Positions 52,233 through 61,939 are shown, counted from the stretch's first letter. The stretch: DNA of 64,000 nt from Dyadobacter psychrotolerans (GCF_004349265.1 NZ_SMFL01000017.1:1-64000), one strand, 5' to 3'. Notes: a model not told the origin generated them from the letters alone. Numbers and translations are program-made.

Positions 52233-53477
52233 TTATTTCTTCTTTTCTAAATTAGGTAAAAAACCTGTCAGCAAACCAATCAGCGGCAGGAATGAACATA
52301 CCCAAAATACATATTCAATACTCGTTCTGTCCGCCAGATTTCCAAGGATGGCAGAACCGATTCCTGCAATACCAAATGCAAATCCGAAAAACAGTCCGGC
52401 GATCATGCCTACTTTACCCGGTATGAGTTCCTGAGCATACACCAGTATTGCCGAAAATGCGGAGGATAAAACCAAGCCGATAATGATACTCAGCGTGCAG
52501 GTCCAGAACAGATTTACATAAGGCAACGCCAAAGCAAATGGCGCAACGCCAAGAATGGAGATCCAGATCACATATTTTCTGCCAATTCGGTCGCCAACGG
52601 GCCCGCCAATAAATGTCCCCGCGGCTACTGCAAACAGAAAGGCAAACAAATATATCTGTGACGTCTGAATAGAAACACCGAATTTATCAATCAGGTAAAA
52701 AGTAAAATAACTGGACAAACTTGCCATATAAATATACTTGGAAAAAATCAGCAGCAGCAGTATTCCAAGTGACAGAGTAATCTTTCCCTTTGACAATTTT
52801 AAAACAGAAGACTCACCTTCACCAGAAATCGGTTTTTTAAAGTTGAGATGCATGTTGTTTTTGTACCAGCCTCCTACTCTTGACAAAATAATGATGGCCA
52901 GCAATGCCACCAGCGAAAACCAGATCACCTGAAACCGCCCGTATGGCAGCAAAATCAAAGCCGCCAGCAACGGACCAAGAGAACTCCCGGCATTCCCTCC
53001 TACCTGAAATAACGACTGAGCCATGCCATGTCTTCCGCCTGAGGCCATTCGGGCAATACGTGAAGCCTCCGGATGAAAAATCGCAGACCCTACTCCAATC
53101 AAAGCCACAGACACCAATACAAGATGAAAACTGTTTGCGAGCGACAATGAAACCAGCCCCAGCAAAGTAAAACACATGCCGGTTGCCAGCGCGTAAGGCT
53201 GCGGCTTTTTGTCTGTATATAAACCAACCAATGGCTGCAAAACCGATGCGCTGATTTGAAAAGTAAAAGTGATTAGGCCAATTTGGGAAAAACTAAGACG
53301 AAAAGAATCCTTTACCATCGGATATATCGATGGAATGAGGGATTGCATTGTATCGTTCAGTAAATGAGAAAAACTTAACGCCAGTAAGATGGGAAATACG
53401 GTTTGCTGAGGGCTGACGGCCGCAGCAACGGAACCCGAAGGTTGTTGTTCGATTGTTTTCATAATTGTGCTATTCAA
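52233..53477 (-). CDS. MFS transporter, Fsr (fosmidomycin resistance) type
   Basis: A 414-residue major facilitator with 12 helices, closely resembling E. coli Fsr: SHLLNDTMQSLIPSIYPMVKDSF, QIGLITFTFQISASVLQPLVG and GSAIFHPEASRIARMASGGRHGMAQSLFQVGGNAGSSLGPL. The motif-A loop reads GLYTDKKPQP. Fsr exports fosmidomycin and related compounds; the natural substrate is not known. Its ATG begins 4 bases after the stop of the GntR gene, so the two are an operon and the regulator probably controls the exporter. Confidence 0.9.
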   Translation of the reverse strand: MNSTIMKTIEQQPSGSVAAAVSPQQTVFPILLALSFSHLLNDTMQSLIPSIYPMVKDSFRLSFSQIGLITFTFQISASVLQPLVGLYTDKKPQPYALATGMCFTLLGLVSLSLANSFHLVLVSVALIGVGSAIFHPEASRIARMASGGRHGMAQSLFQVGGNAGSSLGPLLAALILLPYGRFQVIWFSLVALLAIIILSRVGGWYKNNMHLNFKKPISGEGESSVLKLSKGKITLSLGILLLLIFSKYIYMASLSSYFTFYLIDKFGVSIQTSQIYLFAFLFAVAAGTFIGGPVGDRIGRKYVIWISILGVAPFALALPYVNLFWTCTLSIIIGLVLSSAFSAILVYAQELIPGKVGMIAGLFFGFAFGIAGIGSAILGNLADRTSIEYVFWVCSFLPLIGLLTGFLPNLEKKK

Positions 53478-53481
53478 ATTC

Positions 53482-54135
53482 TTAAACCGGCTGGCCTGTA
53501 ATTTTAGCTGCCCATTCCCATGCCTTCTGCGGATCCTGATCTATAATACTCTGCAACAGCGATTCGTGCATGTGCTGCGTAGCAATAAAACTTTCGGTAT
53601 CAATAAATAATTCTAAAAAATATTCCTGTAAATGGTTGGCGACAGTCTTGTAGAGGTCCAGCAATATTTCGCTTTTAGCCGCCACTGCAATTCCAAGGTG
53701 AAAGTTAATATCAGCCTGAATACATTGATCAGGAATATTGGCGATTGCCATTTCCTTACGCCTTTCCAGGTGATGCCTCATTTGTAAAATATCCGTTTCT
53801 GAGCGGTTGAGCGCTGCGTTTTCAGCAATTTTAAGCTCAATCAACTGCCTTACTTCATTTAACTCTTTTCCTTTTGCCCGTAAAAAGCGATCAGATATAG
53901 ATTCCGAAACCGGCTGTTTTTTTTCAACAAATGTTCCTAAGCCCTGCTGAACGCGAACCAGGCCGGTGTGCGACAAGTTTCGGATTGCCTCTCTGACCGT
54001 TGAGCGGCCCACACCAAACAATGCCATCAATTCAGGCTCGGTTGGCAGTTTGTCGCCGATGGCAAATTCACCTTCCGTTATTTTTTGGACAAGCCTGTTT
54101 GCAACCTCATCCGCTAAACTTTGTCTTTTGATCAT
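53482..54135 (-). CDS. FadR/GntR-family regulator
   Basis: A 217-residue regulator. The N-terminal wHTH (LADEVANRLVQKITEGEFAIGDKLPTEPELMALFGVGRSTVREAIRNLSHTGLVRVQQGLGTFV) matches GntR, and the C-terminal helical FCD domain (LIELKIAENAALNR, ADINFHLGIA) binds organic acids or lipids in FadR-like members, with His residues placed for metal binding. It precedes and is coupled to the Fsr-type exporter. Confidence 0.93.
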   Translation of the reverse strand: MIKRQSLADEVANRLVQKITEGEFAIGDKLPTEPELMALFGVGRSTVREAIRNLSHTGLVRVQQGLGTFVEKKQPVSESISDRFLRAKGKELNEVRQLIELKIAENAALNRSETDILQMRHHLERRKEMAIANIPDQCIQADINFHLGIAVAAKSEILLDLYKTVANHLQEYFLELFIDTESFIATQHMHESLLQSIIDQDPQKAWEWAAKITGQPV

Positions 54136-54207
54136 TTATTCATCATATCATCTGATGTTTCAAAATTAGAAAAAATTTTATGGAGTTAAGGCTGATACCG
54201 AAAAAAA

Positions 54208-54960
54208 TTATTTTTTATGGATAATTGTTGCCGCTGATTGTGCTGCTGCCAGGATGGTTAGATCTGCTATGGTGACCCGCGCCGGAGCATTTACTGCATA
54301 AAGAATTGCATCCGCGATATCACCGGCCTGCAACGGCTCAAAACCCTGGTACACTTTTTCAGCACGGCTTTCATCTCCTTTGAAACGAACCAAGGAAAAC
54401 TCAGTTTCCACCGCTCCGGGAGCAACATTGGTTACCTTGATACCGTGCTGGGTTAGTTCCAGACGCATTCCTTCACTCAAAACTTCAACAGCTGCTTTGG
54501 AAGCACAATAAACTGCTCCGTTGGCATAGGTTTGCTTTCCGGCAATGGAGCTAATATTTACGATATGACCTTTTCCCTGTTCCAGCATCAAGGGAATAAT
54601 CGCCTTGGAAACGTACAAAAGTCCTTTTACATTTCCATCGATCATGGCATCCCAGTCGTCCGGATCGCCTTCGTCTAATGAACCCAGACCATGCGCATTT
54701 CCTGCATTGTTGATCAAAATGTCGATGTTTTTCCAATGGTCCGGCAATGAGCCGATCATAGCAAGTACCGATCCTTTGTCTCTTACATCAAATAACAACG
54801 TGGTAACTTTTACCTGAGCAGATAATATTCCTGCAATTTCGTCTAACCGTTCCTGGCGGCGACCGCATAGTATCAGATCTATTCCGGATGATGCAAATGC
54901 TGCTGCTGTGGCCTTACCAATTCCCGACGTAGCGCCGGTGATCAATGCAATACGAGACAT
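54208..54960 (-). CDS. ydfG: SDR oxidoreductase, YdfG type
   Basis: A 250-residue NADP-dependent dehydrogenase. TGATSGIGK (8-16), the NADP-selective CGRR after beta-2 (32-35), NNAG (84-87), Ser138 in NISSIAG, and YCASK with Tyr151 and Lys155 are all present. FSLVRFKGDESRAEKVY and a C-terminal PARVTIADLTILAAAQSA match YdfG, which reduces 3-hydroxy acids such as serine and malonic semialdehyde. It is alone, about 70 bases downstream of the regulator's start in the other transcription direction of the same strand. Confidence 0.88.
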   Translation of the reverse strand: MSRIALITGATSGIGKATAAAFASSGIDLILCGRRQERLDEIAGILSAQVKVTTLLFDVRDKGSVLAMIGSLPDHWKNIDILINNAGNAHGLGSLDEGDPDDWDAMIDGNVKGLLYVSKAIIPLMLEQGKGHIVNISSIAGKQTYANGAVYCASKAAVEVLSEGMRLELTQHGIKVTNVAPGAVETEFSLVRFKGDESRAEKVYQGFEPLQAGDIADAILYAVNAPARVTIADLTILAAAQSAATIIHKK

Positions 54961-55050
54961 AAAAAATTTGTAACTAATTAATTAAATTGAAGAGCGTACC
55001 TAAATAGTCAAAAGACTCTCATCCTTCCTTCTTCCCTCCTCCTTCCTCCC

Positions 55051-56754
55051 TTATTTTTTCCCTTTAACCGTATTCAGGCTACTGAAATCACCAGCTTCCA
55101 ACTGAGAAGCCTGTCCAAAAAGCTGAAGAGCTCGCTGGTAAACATTGTCCGTTGGATTGATAACCTGGAAAACTTCGTTGTTCAGTCCGCTTTTTTGTTT
55201 TCTGCCCCAAACATACCGGCCGATAATTGCTTTTGTCTGGGCAACGATCACAGGTTTGGAAAGCTTGAGCTCTTTCTCATTTGCTTTGATACCCGCTTTC
55301 GTAGCGTCTTTCACCAATTCGCCAAGCATGGCATCCGATACCTGAAAGGATTTCAAATAGTCGTTGAAGGGCTGCTTTTCCAGTTTTTTCAAATTTTCAT
55401 TTGCATACCTAAGTGCATATTCGCGGATGATATTTTTGGCATACAATTCAAACAGGTACTTGCTGTTGTTAAGCGTATCACGGGGAACAAAAAAGTCAGG
55501 CGTGATACCTCCGCCGCCATAAACGGTACGGCCGCCATCGGTTTTGTAAACCTTGCTTTTGTCAAATTTGATACTGTCGGCATTGAAAAGTTCACCGCTT
55601 TCGTAACGATGGGACAAATCCTGGCTGTAATCATCGCCCTTGCCCATTTCGTAAGGCTTTTGAATGCTGCGTCCGCTTGGCGTATAATAACGTGAAATCG
55701 TTAGACGCAACTCTGAATTGTCAGAAAGTTTGATCGGCATTTGTACCAAACCTTTACCATAAGACCGGCGACCAACGATCAGCGCGCGGTCGTGATCCTG
55801 TAATGCACCTGCAAGGATTTCCGAAGCAGAAGCACTTCCTTCATCAACCAAAACGATTACAGGCCCTTTCTCAAATGTACCGTCTACGTGAGATCTTGTT
55901 TTTCGATCAAAACGGCTGTCTTTTCCTTCTGTGTACACCAATAGTTTATCTCCGGAAATCAACTCATCGGCCATGCTTGTAGCCCGTTCCATATAACCAC
56001 CCGGATTTCCACGAAGATCTAATATCAGCTTTTTCAACCCGTCCGCTTTAAGTGTTTTTAAGGCTGATTTAAATTCATCAAAAGTTGTTTCTGAGAAACG
56101 GCTAACCTTAATGTAACCGATCTCATTGTCAACCATATAGGATGCGTCAACAGAGTAAGTTGGAATGCGGTCGCGAACAACGGCGAAATTCATTTTATCC
56201 TTTAAACCAACGCGTTCAATAGAAAGGTCAACCTTTGTTCCTCTTTTGCCGCGTAAAAGTTTGTATACCTGTGCGTTGGTAACACCTGGACCGGAAAGTT
56301 TTTCTTTGTTGACCATCATGATACGGTCGCCGCTCTGAATCCCGGCGGTTTCCGAAGGTCCGCCGCTTAAAGGTGTCACCACATAAACAGTGTCATTGTA
56401 AATATTGAACTCTACACCAATTCCGTCAAATCCCGATTCAAGCTGAGACCTGGCTGCTGTTGCTTCTTCACTGTTGAAGTAAGATGTATGCGGGTCCAGT
56501 TTTTCCAGCATTTTTGAAATGGAATAGTCAACCAGTTCTTCAGTGTTAACCGAATCCACGTAGTTGTTTTCTACATACATCAGCACTTCACGGAACTTGG
56601 CAGAACTTTTGGCGACATCTGTAAGGCTTTTTCCTCCGCTAAAAAATGTGCTGCCAATGAGTACGCCTGCCGCAAGCGTGATCGCGACGATGATAGGAAG
56701 GCGAATGACCGATTTGGAGTTGCGAACAGGCTGTTCAGGGCTTTCTTGATTCAT
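55051..56754 (-). CDS. S41 C-terminal processing protease
   Basis: A 567-residue periplasmic serine protease anchored by one N-terminal helix (about 20-39). A PDZ domain (about 115-190: GIGVEFNIYNDTVYV, SGDRIMMVNKEKLSG) precedes the S41 core: LDLRGNPGGYM, the nucleophile Ser309 in DEGSASASEI and the general base Lys334 in RSYGKG, spaced 25 residues as in Prc. A long C-terminal helical region and basic tail follow. It degrades or trims periplasmic proteins. Confidence 0.94.
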   Translation of the reverse strand: MNQESPEQPVRNSKSVIRLPIIVAITLAAGVLIGSTFFSGGKSLTDVAKSSAKFREVLMYVENNYVDSVNTEELVDYSISKMLEKLDPHTSYFNSEEATAARSQLESGFDGIGVEFNIYNDTVYVVTPLSGGPSETAGIQSGDRIMMVNKEKLSGPGVTNAQVYKLLRGKRGTKVDLSIERVGLKDKMNFAVVRDRIPTYSVDASYMVDNEIGYIKVSRFSETTFDEFKSALKTLKADGLKKLILDLRGNPGGYMERATSMADELISGDKLLVYTEGKDSRFDRKTRSHVDGTFEKGPVIVLVDEGSASASEILAGALQDHDRALIVGRRSYGKGLVQMPIKLSDNSELRLTISRYYTPSGRSIQKPYEMGKGDDYSQDLSHRYESGELFNADSIKFDKSKVYKTDGGRTVYGGGGITPDFFVPRDTLNNSKYLFELYAKNIIREYALRYANENLKKLEKQPFNDYLKSFQVSDAMLGELVKDATKAGIKANEKELKLSKPVIVAQTKAIIGRYVWGRKQKSGLNNEVFQVINPTDNVYQRALQLFGQASQLEAGDFSSLNTVKGKK

Positions 56755-57050
56755 TTATTAACCGTTTGTAGGAAAAAGTTCTTGCTTTTAAATATCAAAG
56801 TAAACGTATCGGCGGCATTATCCTTGTCCGCAGAATTAAATATACGGAACTATATCAGTGCTTAAAACAAAGGACAGCTCTTTATTTCTGTAACAAGATG
56901 ACAGCCCGTAATCGTTCTGTTAATACCCATCAAAATAAACAAAACGTAGTCGAAAAAATTGTATATATACTGAATTACGTAGAAATAAATATATTTACGC
57001 AACGGAATGAAAAGCTTTAACAAAAAACTGGTTGCACTTTTCATCCCCCT

Positions 57051-57623
57051 ATGCTCAAATTTCCCGACAGCGATATTGCTTCGTTGGTAAGTCCGGATGC
57101 CATCAGGGTATTTCTACAACACGTAACGCGGCTTGATCTGCCTGAAAATGAGCTGATTCTTTCGCCCGGTCAGCAACAGCAGCATTTATATTTTATAAAA
57201 AAGGGAGTCGTCCGCTCTTATTATAAAGTTTTTGGCAACGAATGGACCAACTGGTTCGCCGCGGAAGGGAATCCGGCCTTTTCTACCGAAAGTTTCCTGA
57301 ATGGAAATCCATCAACAGAATTTATAGAAACCTGTACTCCCGTCAGTTTTTATAGTATTTCAAAACAGGAGTTCCAGCAGTTCTTAAATGAATTCCCTAA
57401 TCTGTATCAGCTCGCGTTTGTATTTATGCACCGCTACATGAGCGTAGCCGAAAACCGGATGTATGGCCTGCACGTGCTGACCGCCTATGAACGTTACGAA
57501 AGATTTATAGAAACCCACAAAAATATTGTGAACCGGGTCAAAATGCAGCACATCGCCAGTTATCTGGGCATAACACCTACCCATTTTTCCCGCGTCAGAA
57601 AGGAATATGCTCAAAGGGGTTAA
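57051..57623 (+). CDS. Crp/Fnr-family regulator
   Basis: A 190-residue regulator with an N-terminal cyclic-nucleotide-binding fold (LPENELILSPGQQQQHLYFIKKGVVRSYYKVFGNEWTNWF, AFSTESFLNGNPS) and a C-terminal HTH (IASYLGITPTHFSRVRKEYAQ) that is short. The cNMP-binding Arg and the iron-sulfur Cys of FNR are absent, as in many Bacteroidota paralogs, so the signal is unknown. About 300 bases of sequence separate it from the protease gene; I saw no gene in that gap. Confidence 0.87.
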   Translation: MLKFPDSDIASLVSPDAIRVFLQHVTRLDLPENELILSPGQQQQHLYFIKKGVVRSYYKVFGNEWTNWFAAEGNPAFSTESFLNGNPSTEFIETCTPVSFYSISKQEFQQFLNEFPNLYQLAFVFMHRYMSVAENRMYGLHVLTAYERYERFIETHKNIVNRVKMQHIASYLGITPTHFSRVRKEYAQRG

Positions 57624-57722
57624 GATCAATTCAAATTCAATGTAGCTACACGGATCAACCTATGTTGAGAAAATGGTTGATGTATTGACAGTGAGCTTTT
57701 TATCATTTAGGTTTACCAAAAA

Positions 57723-57773
57723 CAAAGCCGCCGGATAGCTTTCGGTTGGTCCCCACAGCTAAAGGCGGCTTTG
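57723..57773. other. Hairpin between Crp gene and split lipoprotein gene
   Basis: Arms caaagccgcc and ggcggctttg pair over 10 bp with a 31-base loop that has a short inner agct/agct pairing. No T tract follows, so it may be an RNA structure or a weak terminator. Confidence 0.35.
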
Positions 57774-57814
57774 CGACAGTTTAACTATTTCCACAATTAA
57801 ACTAAGGTAAAATT

Positions 57815-58792
57815 ATGAAAAAATTAGCCACCTTAATCCGTCATTCACTTATTCCTTTTGTCCTGCTGCTTATTTTAAGTTGTCAAAAAGAATTGGTTAC
57901 TACTGAAACAGATTTATTAAATAAGTCACATGATTCGATATCAAATTTATCCATAGAGGAAGCAAAAAGGTATTTTGATACCAACTTCAGTTCGGCAACA
58001 ATTAAAAAAAGTCATTCTTATAATGCAGAGCAGTTATTTGAACATAAATCAAGTAAATGGGAAAAAGCAGGGTACAAGCAGATATCATTTGGGGATGCGG
58101 TTGTTGTGCCCATGAGATTTGAAGAGTTAAATTTAGTCATTGATAAAAAAACTGGAGCTTATGTTCCATACGATCAGTTAAATTATTTGATGATGTATAA
58201 GGACAAGCAAAAAAACATAGTTACTGAATGGGTAACTCTGCTCCCCGATTCATCCTGGCTTTATGGAAAAAGAGACGTCTATACGGGTGATATAATGGTC
58301 AGAACATGGGAAGGGGAATATCTTAAAATGTACCGGTACAGCAAAGATGGTCAGGTTAAGGCATTCAACATTAATCCTTCAACTTTGCAGAATAGTAAAA
58401 CTTCCGATTATAGTGCAGGAACATATACTGAGTGTATGCGTGTCAGAATAGCAGCAAACTGTACATGCATTGACAAATTTGACTGCGACATGTGTCTTAT
58501 CTGCGCACCCGAATTTTGCTATACTGTCACCCTGGTAACAGATGATCCGGAGCCTGCTGGTGGGCAAGGTGATACCGGAGGCACTGGAGCTGGAAACACT
58601 AACAACAGCGGCGGAACCGGGACCTCATCTGGCAATGGAAGTAATTACACGCCTTCCTGCAATCCCAACATACCACCGGGAACCTGGGTACCAAGCAATC
58701 AGTTACCACCTTGTAATCCAACGACGCCTGTTGGACCAATAACGGTTAGATACCCAATTGATGAATCTTTTTTTACAATGATTCTGAGCTAG
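57815..58792 (+). CDS. Lipoprotein with Cys-rich segment, N-terminal half of a split gene
   Basis: A 325-residue lipoprotein (Cys23 after LLILSC). The mature N-terminal region (LSIEEAKRYFDTNF, LVIDKKTGAYVPYDQLNYLMMY) resembles lipoproteins that I have seen as variable multi-copy families in Cytophagales, though I cannot name the domain. Residues about 207-240 hold seven Cys in CTCIDKFDCDMCLICAPEFC, then a Gly/Thr/Asn-rich linker and a Pro/Cys-rich stretch. The frame ends at 58790-58792, soon after a run of seven T (58768-58774). A -1 shift there joins it to the next frame, so the stop is probably not the true end. AT-richer than the neighbours. Confidence 0.75.
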   Translation: MKKLATLIRHSLIPFVLLLILSCQKELVTTETDLLNKSHDSISNLSIEEAKRYFDTNFSSATIKKSHSYNAEQLFEHKSSKWEKAGYKQISFGDAVVVPMRFEELNLVIDKKTGAYVPYDQLNYLMMYKDKQKNIVTEWVTLLPDSSWLYGKRDVYTGDIMVRTWEGEYLKMYRYSKDGQVKAFNINPSTLQNSKTSDYSAGTYTECMRVRIAANCTCIDKFDCDMCLICAPEFCYTVTLVTDDPEPAGGQGDTGGTGAGNTNNSGGTGTSSGNGSNYTPSCNPNIPPGTWVPSNQLPPCNPTTPVGPITVRYPIDESFFTMILS

Positions 58793-59517
58793 AAACAATT
58801 ATTCAAAATTTAAATGACCCTATTACCGGGCAAGGTATTTCACTATTTCTTATTGAAAATTTCCGAGGCGCGAAATCAATAAAGGCAGTATATCGGCAAG
58901 TTGCCGGAGAGGAGTTAACTGTAGGAAGTTACACTTTGGCAAAAAACTATGACGTCAATGGCAACCTAATTAGTTACTATGCCTGGCGTAACTCTACTTA
59001 TGGAATAGAATTTATGATCAAAGCTGACCAATTAAATTCATTTCAAGAAAATATTGAATATTATACTTCCGCAGCCAATTTGATATATCTGAATGGACCA
59101 CCATCCCGGGCAATGATTGCTTTAATGAATGAGAACTATTTGGATGGTCTCCTTTCTATGTGGGATGAAGCTTTAAGAAGTCCATCTTACTACGTTTATG
59201 CTGCTAACATACTCGTAATGACTTCTACAAATTTAAAACCTAATAATATAACATTCACACACGTAACAAAAGGAATAAGCTCACCTAATTACTTAATTAC
59301 TAGCCATTCTTACAGTCAATACAAAAATTTAATTCAACAAAAGCATGGCGGTTCCTGGCAAACAGTTGCTACCACTCCACAAGGACCTATTCAAATTTTA
59401 GAGGTCGGAGGAATTAAGTATAATGCTCGTCCAGTCGCTAGCAACCCTTATTATAAACTTACCATAGATTATTTTAGGGGCGGGAAAAAATTAGGAGAGT
59501 TTAGATTTAATAATTAG
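58774..59517 (+). CDS. C-terminal half of the split lipoprotein (effector-like)
   Basis: An open frame of 247 codons continuing the lipoprotein in the -1 frame. It has no ATG; the first possible start is TTG 58936. Read through the shift, the junction is DESFFYNDSELETIIQN, which is smooth. The domain contains QGISLFLIENFRGAKSIKAVYR, TYGIEFMIKADQLNSFQENIEYYTSAA, TSHSYSQYKNLIQQKHGGSW and ends with a basic stretch YFRGGKKLGEFRFNN. I recognise no family. A C-terminal domain behind a flexible linker, followed by a small acidic gene, resembles polymorphic toxin organisation. Whether the shift is programmed, phase-variable, a mutation or a sequence error cannot be told. Confidence 0.55.
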   Translation, partial: YNDSELETIIQNLNDPITGQGISLFLIENFRGAKSIKAVYRQVAGEELTVGSYTLAKNYDVNGNLISYYAWRNSTYGIEFMIKADQLNSFQENIEYYTSAANLIYLNGPPSRAMIALMNENYLDGLLSMWDEALRSPSYYVYAANILVMTSTNLKPNNITFTHVTKGISSPNYLITSHSYSQYKNLIQQKHGGSWQTVATTPQGPIQILEVGGIKYNARPVASNPYYKLTIDYFRGGKKLGEFRFNN

Positions 59518-59536
59518 TAAATTAATCAGTATTGTG

Positions 59537-59932
59537 ATGGCCAATGTCTTAAAGAAACAAGAGATTAACAATTTCGAGCTAATTATGGAACTGATTGCTA
59601 CAGATCCTTTCTTCGAAAATATTAGTGATATTATCTTTTTACTGGATAGGCATGATAAATTAAGAGAATTGGAAGACCCTGAGCTAAAAAGAGCCGTATT
59701 CACAATTGTGCAAGAAATCATTGATAATGGAATTGCTAAACCTATTTTCGGATACTCTCCAACCGGGCCAATGCCGGATCCTATTCCTGAACGTGCAGAG
59801 GAGGTACTCAACTATCTTGACAAATACTGGGGAAAACCAACCGACCAGCATAATGACATCGGAAGGGCGTATCTGATTTTTTTCGCAAAAAAGGACGGCG
59901 ACTTAGAACATAACTCCTTTAAGGCAAAATAA
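59537..59932 (+). CDS. Small acidic protein, possible immunity protein
   Basis: A 131-residue cytosolic protein without signal or membrane segment, starting 17 bases after the effector-like frame. It is helical and acidic, with LIMELIATDPFFENISDIIFLLDRHDKLRELEDPELKRAVFTIVQEII, a Pro-rich loop GPMPDPIPERAEEVLNYLDKYWGKP, and an acidic end. Size, charge and position fit immunity proteins of polymorphic toxin systems, but no known family is recognised. A terminator follows. Confidence 0.7.
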   Translation: MANVLKKQEINNFELIMELIATDPFFENISDIIFLLDRHDKLRELEDPELKRAVFTIVQEIIDNGIAKPIFGYSPTGPMPDPIPERAEEVLNYLDKYWGKPTDQHNDIGRAYLIFFAKKDGDLEHNSFKAK

Positions 59933-59942
59933 CTATAAAAAT

Positions 59943-59969
59943 AAAGGCGAGTCTGGTTGGCTCGCCTTT
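59943..59969. terminator. Hairpin terminator before the CoA synthetase
   Basis: A 9-bp stem (aaaggcgag / ctcgccttt) with a 9-base loop lies between convergent genes. Confidence 0.6.
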
Positions 59970-59989
59970 GCTGGTTTAATAGAAATATC

Positions 59990-61939
59990 TCAAACAAATT
60001 CCCCCAAAGACTCCGGATTGCGCATCGTATCAGGATTTACAACTTTGGCTGGATCCATTCCCATCAATATTTTTTTAACAGGTGCCTCCATTTTTTTTCC
60101 GCTGATCGTGTAAGGAATATCTTTCACCTGCTCGATGGTGTCCGGAATGTGGCGGGGACTATACTGGGTCCGAAGAATGTCTTTTATGCCGCCTTTAAGT
60201 TCTTCTGTTAATTCTTTGTCCTTTGCCAGCACAACAAACAAGGAAATCGTACCGCTGCCATCTTCTTTTTCAAGATAAACCGCCAGGCTGTCCTTGATAT
60301 CCGGAATGCTTTCAACGGCGCTGTAAATTTCTGCGGTTCCAATTCTGACGCCGTCACGGTTTAGTGTAGCATCGGATCTTCCATAAATAATGACCGATTG
60401 CCGCGACGTAATTTTGATCCAGTCTCCATGCCTCCAGACGTCTGGATACATCTCATAATAACTGGCCATGTACTTTTCATTATCCACATCTCCCCAAAAA
60501 AGTACCGGCATGGAAGGCATTGGCTGGGTAATAACCATTTCACCCGTTTGATCAATTACAGAATTTCCGTCTTCATCAAACGCCTCAACCTTTGCACCCA
60601 GCATCCGGCACTGAATTTCTCCTGCATGAACAGGCAGGATCGGACAGCCTCCCACAAATGCACTGCAGATATCCGTTCCGCCGCTCAGTGAAATGAGCCA
60701 GACCTCTTTTTTTACATGACTGTAAATCCATTCAAAAGCTTCGGGTGTCAGAGGAGATCCTGTTGAACCTATTGTTTCCAGATGTTTAAGCCGGTCGGAC
60801 GTGATACTTACGCCTGCTCTCATGGAAGCGATAAAATAAGCCGCCCCGCTTCCAAAATGTGTAATTTTAGCCTTTTCTGCCAATGACCAGAGCACTTGTG
60901 AAGAAGGAAAAGCAGGGGCTCCGTCATAAAGAACAAGTGTAGCACCGCAAAGTAAAGAGCTCAACGCATAATTCCACATCATCCAGCCCGTAGTCGAATA
61001 CCAGAAATAGCGATCTCCGGGTTTAACATTCTGGTGCAGAACAAGTGCCTTCATGTGCTCAGTCAGGCAACCGCCAACACTATGCGTAATTGCTTTCGGC
61101 TTGGCTGTTGTGCCGGAAGAGTAAAGTATCCAAAGGGGATGATCAAAAGGAACGGCGTCAAAATCCAGACCGTGATTTGGCAAATGAAGTATATCTTCCC
61201 AGGAAGTAAAACGGTCGGGCTTAAATTCTGAGGTAATATTATCAATAAGAACAATATCTTTCAGGGAAGGCAGGGAAGAAGCGACCGACTGGATAAAACT
61301 TGTGCTGTCGTACGTTTTTCCATTGTAAACATGCCCGTTTGTTACAAATAGTACTTTTGGTTCTATTTGCTGAAACCGATCGATAACGGCGGATTTACCA
61401 AAATCAGGAGAACAGGACGACCATATTGCACCCACGGAACTCACTGCTAAAAATGCAACCACTGCCTGTGGAATGTTGGGCAAAACACCGCCAACACGAT
61501 CACCTGGTTTTATTCCCCGCTGCCTCAGCCAGGTTGATACGGCGGCAACGTCGGCTTCAAGTGTTTCCCAGGATATTTCGGTTAAAGTATTTTGTTCCGA
61601 CTGAAAAATGATGGCCGGACGATCCTTTGTTTTATTTCTGAAAATATGTTCGGCATAATTAAGCTTGGAACGGGTAAACCATTTCGTCCCGATCATCCCG
61701 CTTTTTGGTTTCTGAATTACTTCCAGATAAAGATCATGCGATTTGATATGAAAATAATTCCAAAGACTTTCCCAGAAATCTTCCAGGTCTGTCACCGACC
61801 ATTCCCATAAATCTTTATACGATCTGAAATAAAGCCCCTTTTTAACAAACAGCCAGTCAATATACTTTTTGAGATTGGATTGCTCCATCAGACTCCGGCC
61901 TGGTTTCCAAAGTGGTGATTCTTTTGTTTCCGTTGACAT
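59990..61939 (-). CDS. Acetoacetyl-CoA synthetase
   Basis: A 649-residue ATP-dependent ligase of the ANL family that activates acetoacetate, feeding ketone bodies or poly-hydroxybutyrate products to acetyl-CoA. It begins LWKPGRSLMEQSNLKKYIDWL, has the core YSSGTTAKPKA (A3), STTGWMMWNY, SGGTDICSAFVGG and HGDWIKI, and a C-terminal SGKKMEAPVKKIL with the catalytic Lys. The N-terminal region and SGGTDICS motif fit acetoacetyl-CoA synthetase (AacS) rather than acetyl-CoA synthetase. It is single on its strand. Confidence 0.94.
   Translation of the reverse strand: MSTETKESPLWKPGRSLMEQSNLKKYIDWLFVKKGLYFRSYKDLWEWSVTDLEDFWESLWNYFHIKSHDLYLEVIQKPKSGMIGTKWFTRSKLNYAEHIFRNKTKDRPAIIFQSEQNTLTEISWETLEADVAAVSTWLRQRGIKPGDRVGGVLPNIPQAVVAFLAVSSVGAIWSSCSPDFGKSAVIDRFQQIEPKVLFVTNGHVYNGKTYDSTSFIQSVASSLPSLKDIVLIDNITSEFKPDRFTSWEDILHLPNHGLDFDAVPFDHPLWILYSSGTTAKPKAITHSVGGCLTEHMKALVLHQNVKPGDRYFWYSTTGWMMWNYALSSLLCGATLVLYDGAPAFPSSQVLWSLAEKAKITHFGSGAAYFIASMRAGVSITSDRLKHLETIGSTGSPLTPEAFEWIYSHVKKEVWLISLSGGTDICSAFVGGCPILPVHAGEIQCRMLGAKVEAFDEDGNSVIDQTGEMVITQPMPSMPVLFWGDVDNEKYMASYYEMYPDVWRHGDWIKITSRQSVIIYGRSDATLNRDGVRIGTAEIYSAVESIPDIKDSLAVYLEKEDGSGTISLFVVLAKDKELTEELKGGIKDILRTQYSPRHIPDTIEQVKDIPYTISGKKMEAPVKKILMGMDPAKVVNPDTMRNPESLGEFV

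Noticed and set aside
55195..55695. 166-codon plus-strand frame opposite the S41 protease
   Set aside because: It lies wholly within the protease gene on the other strand and has no domain features.
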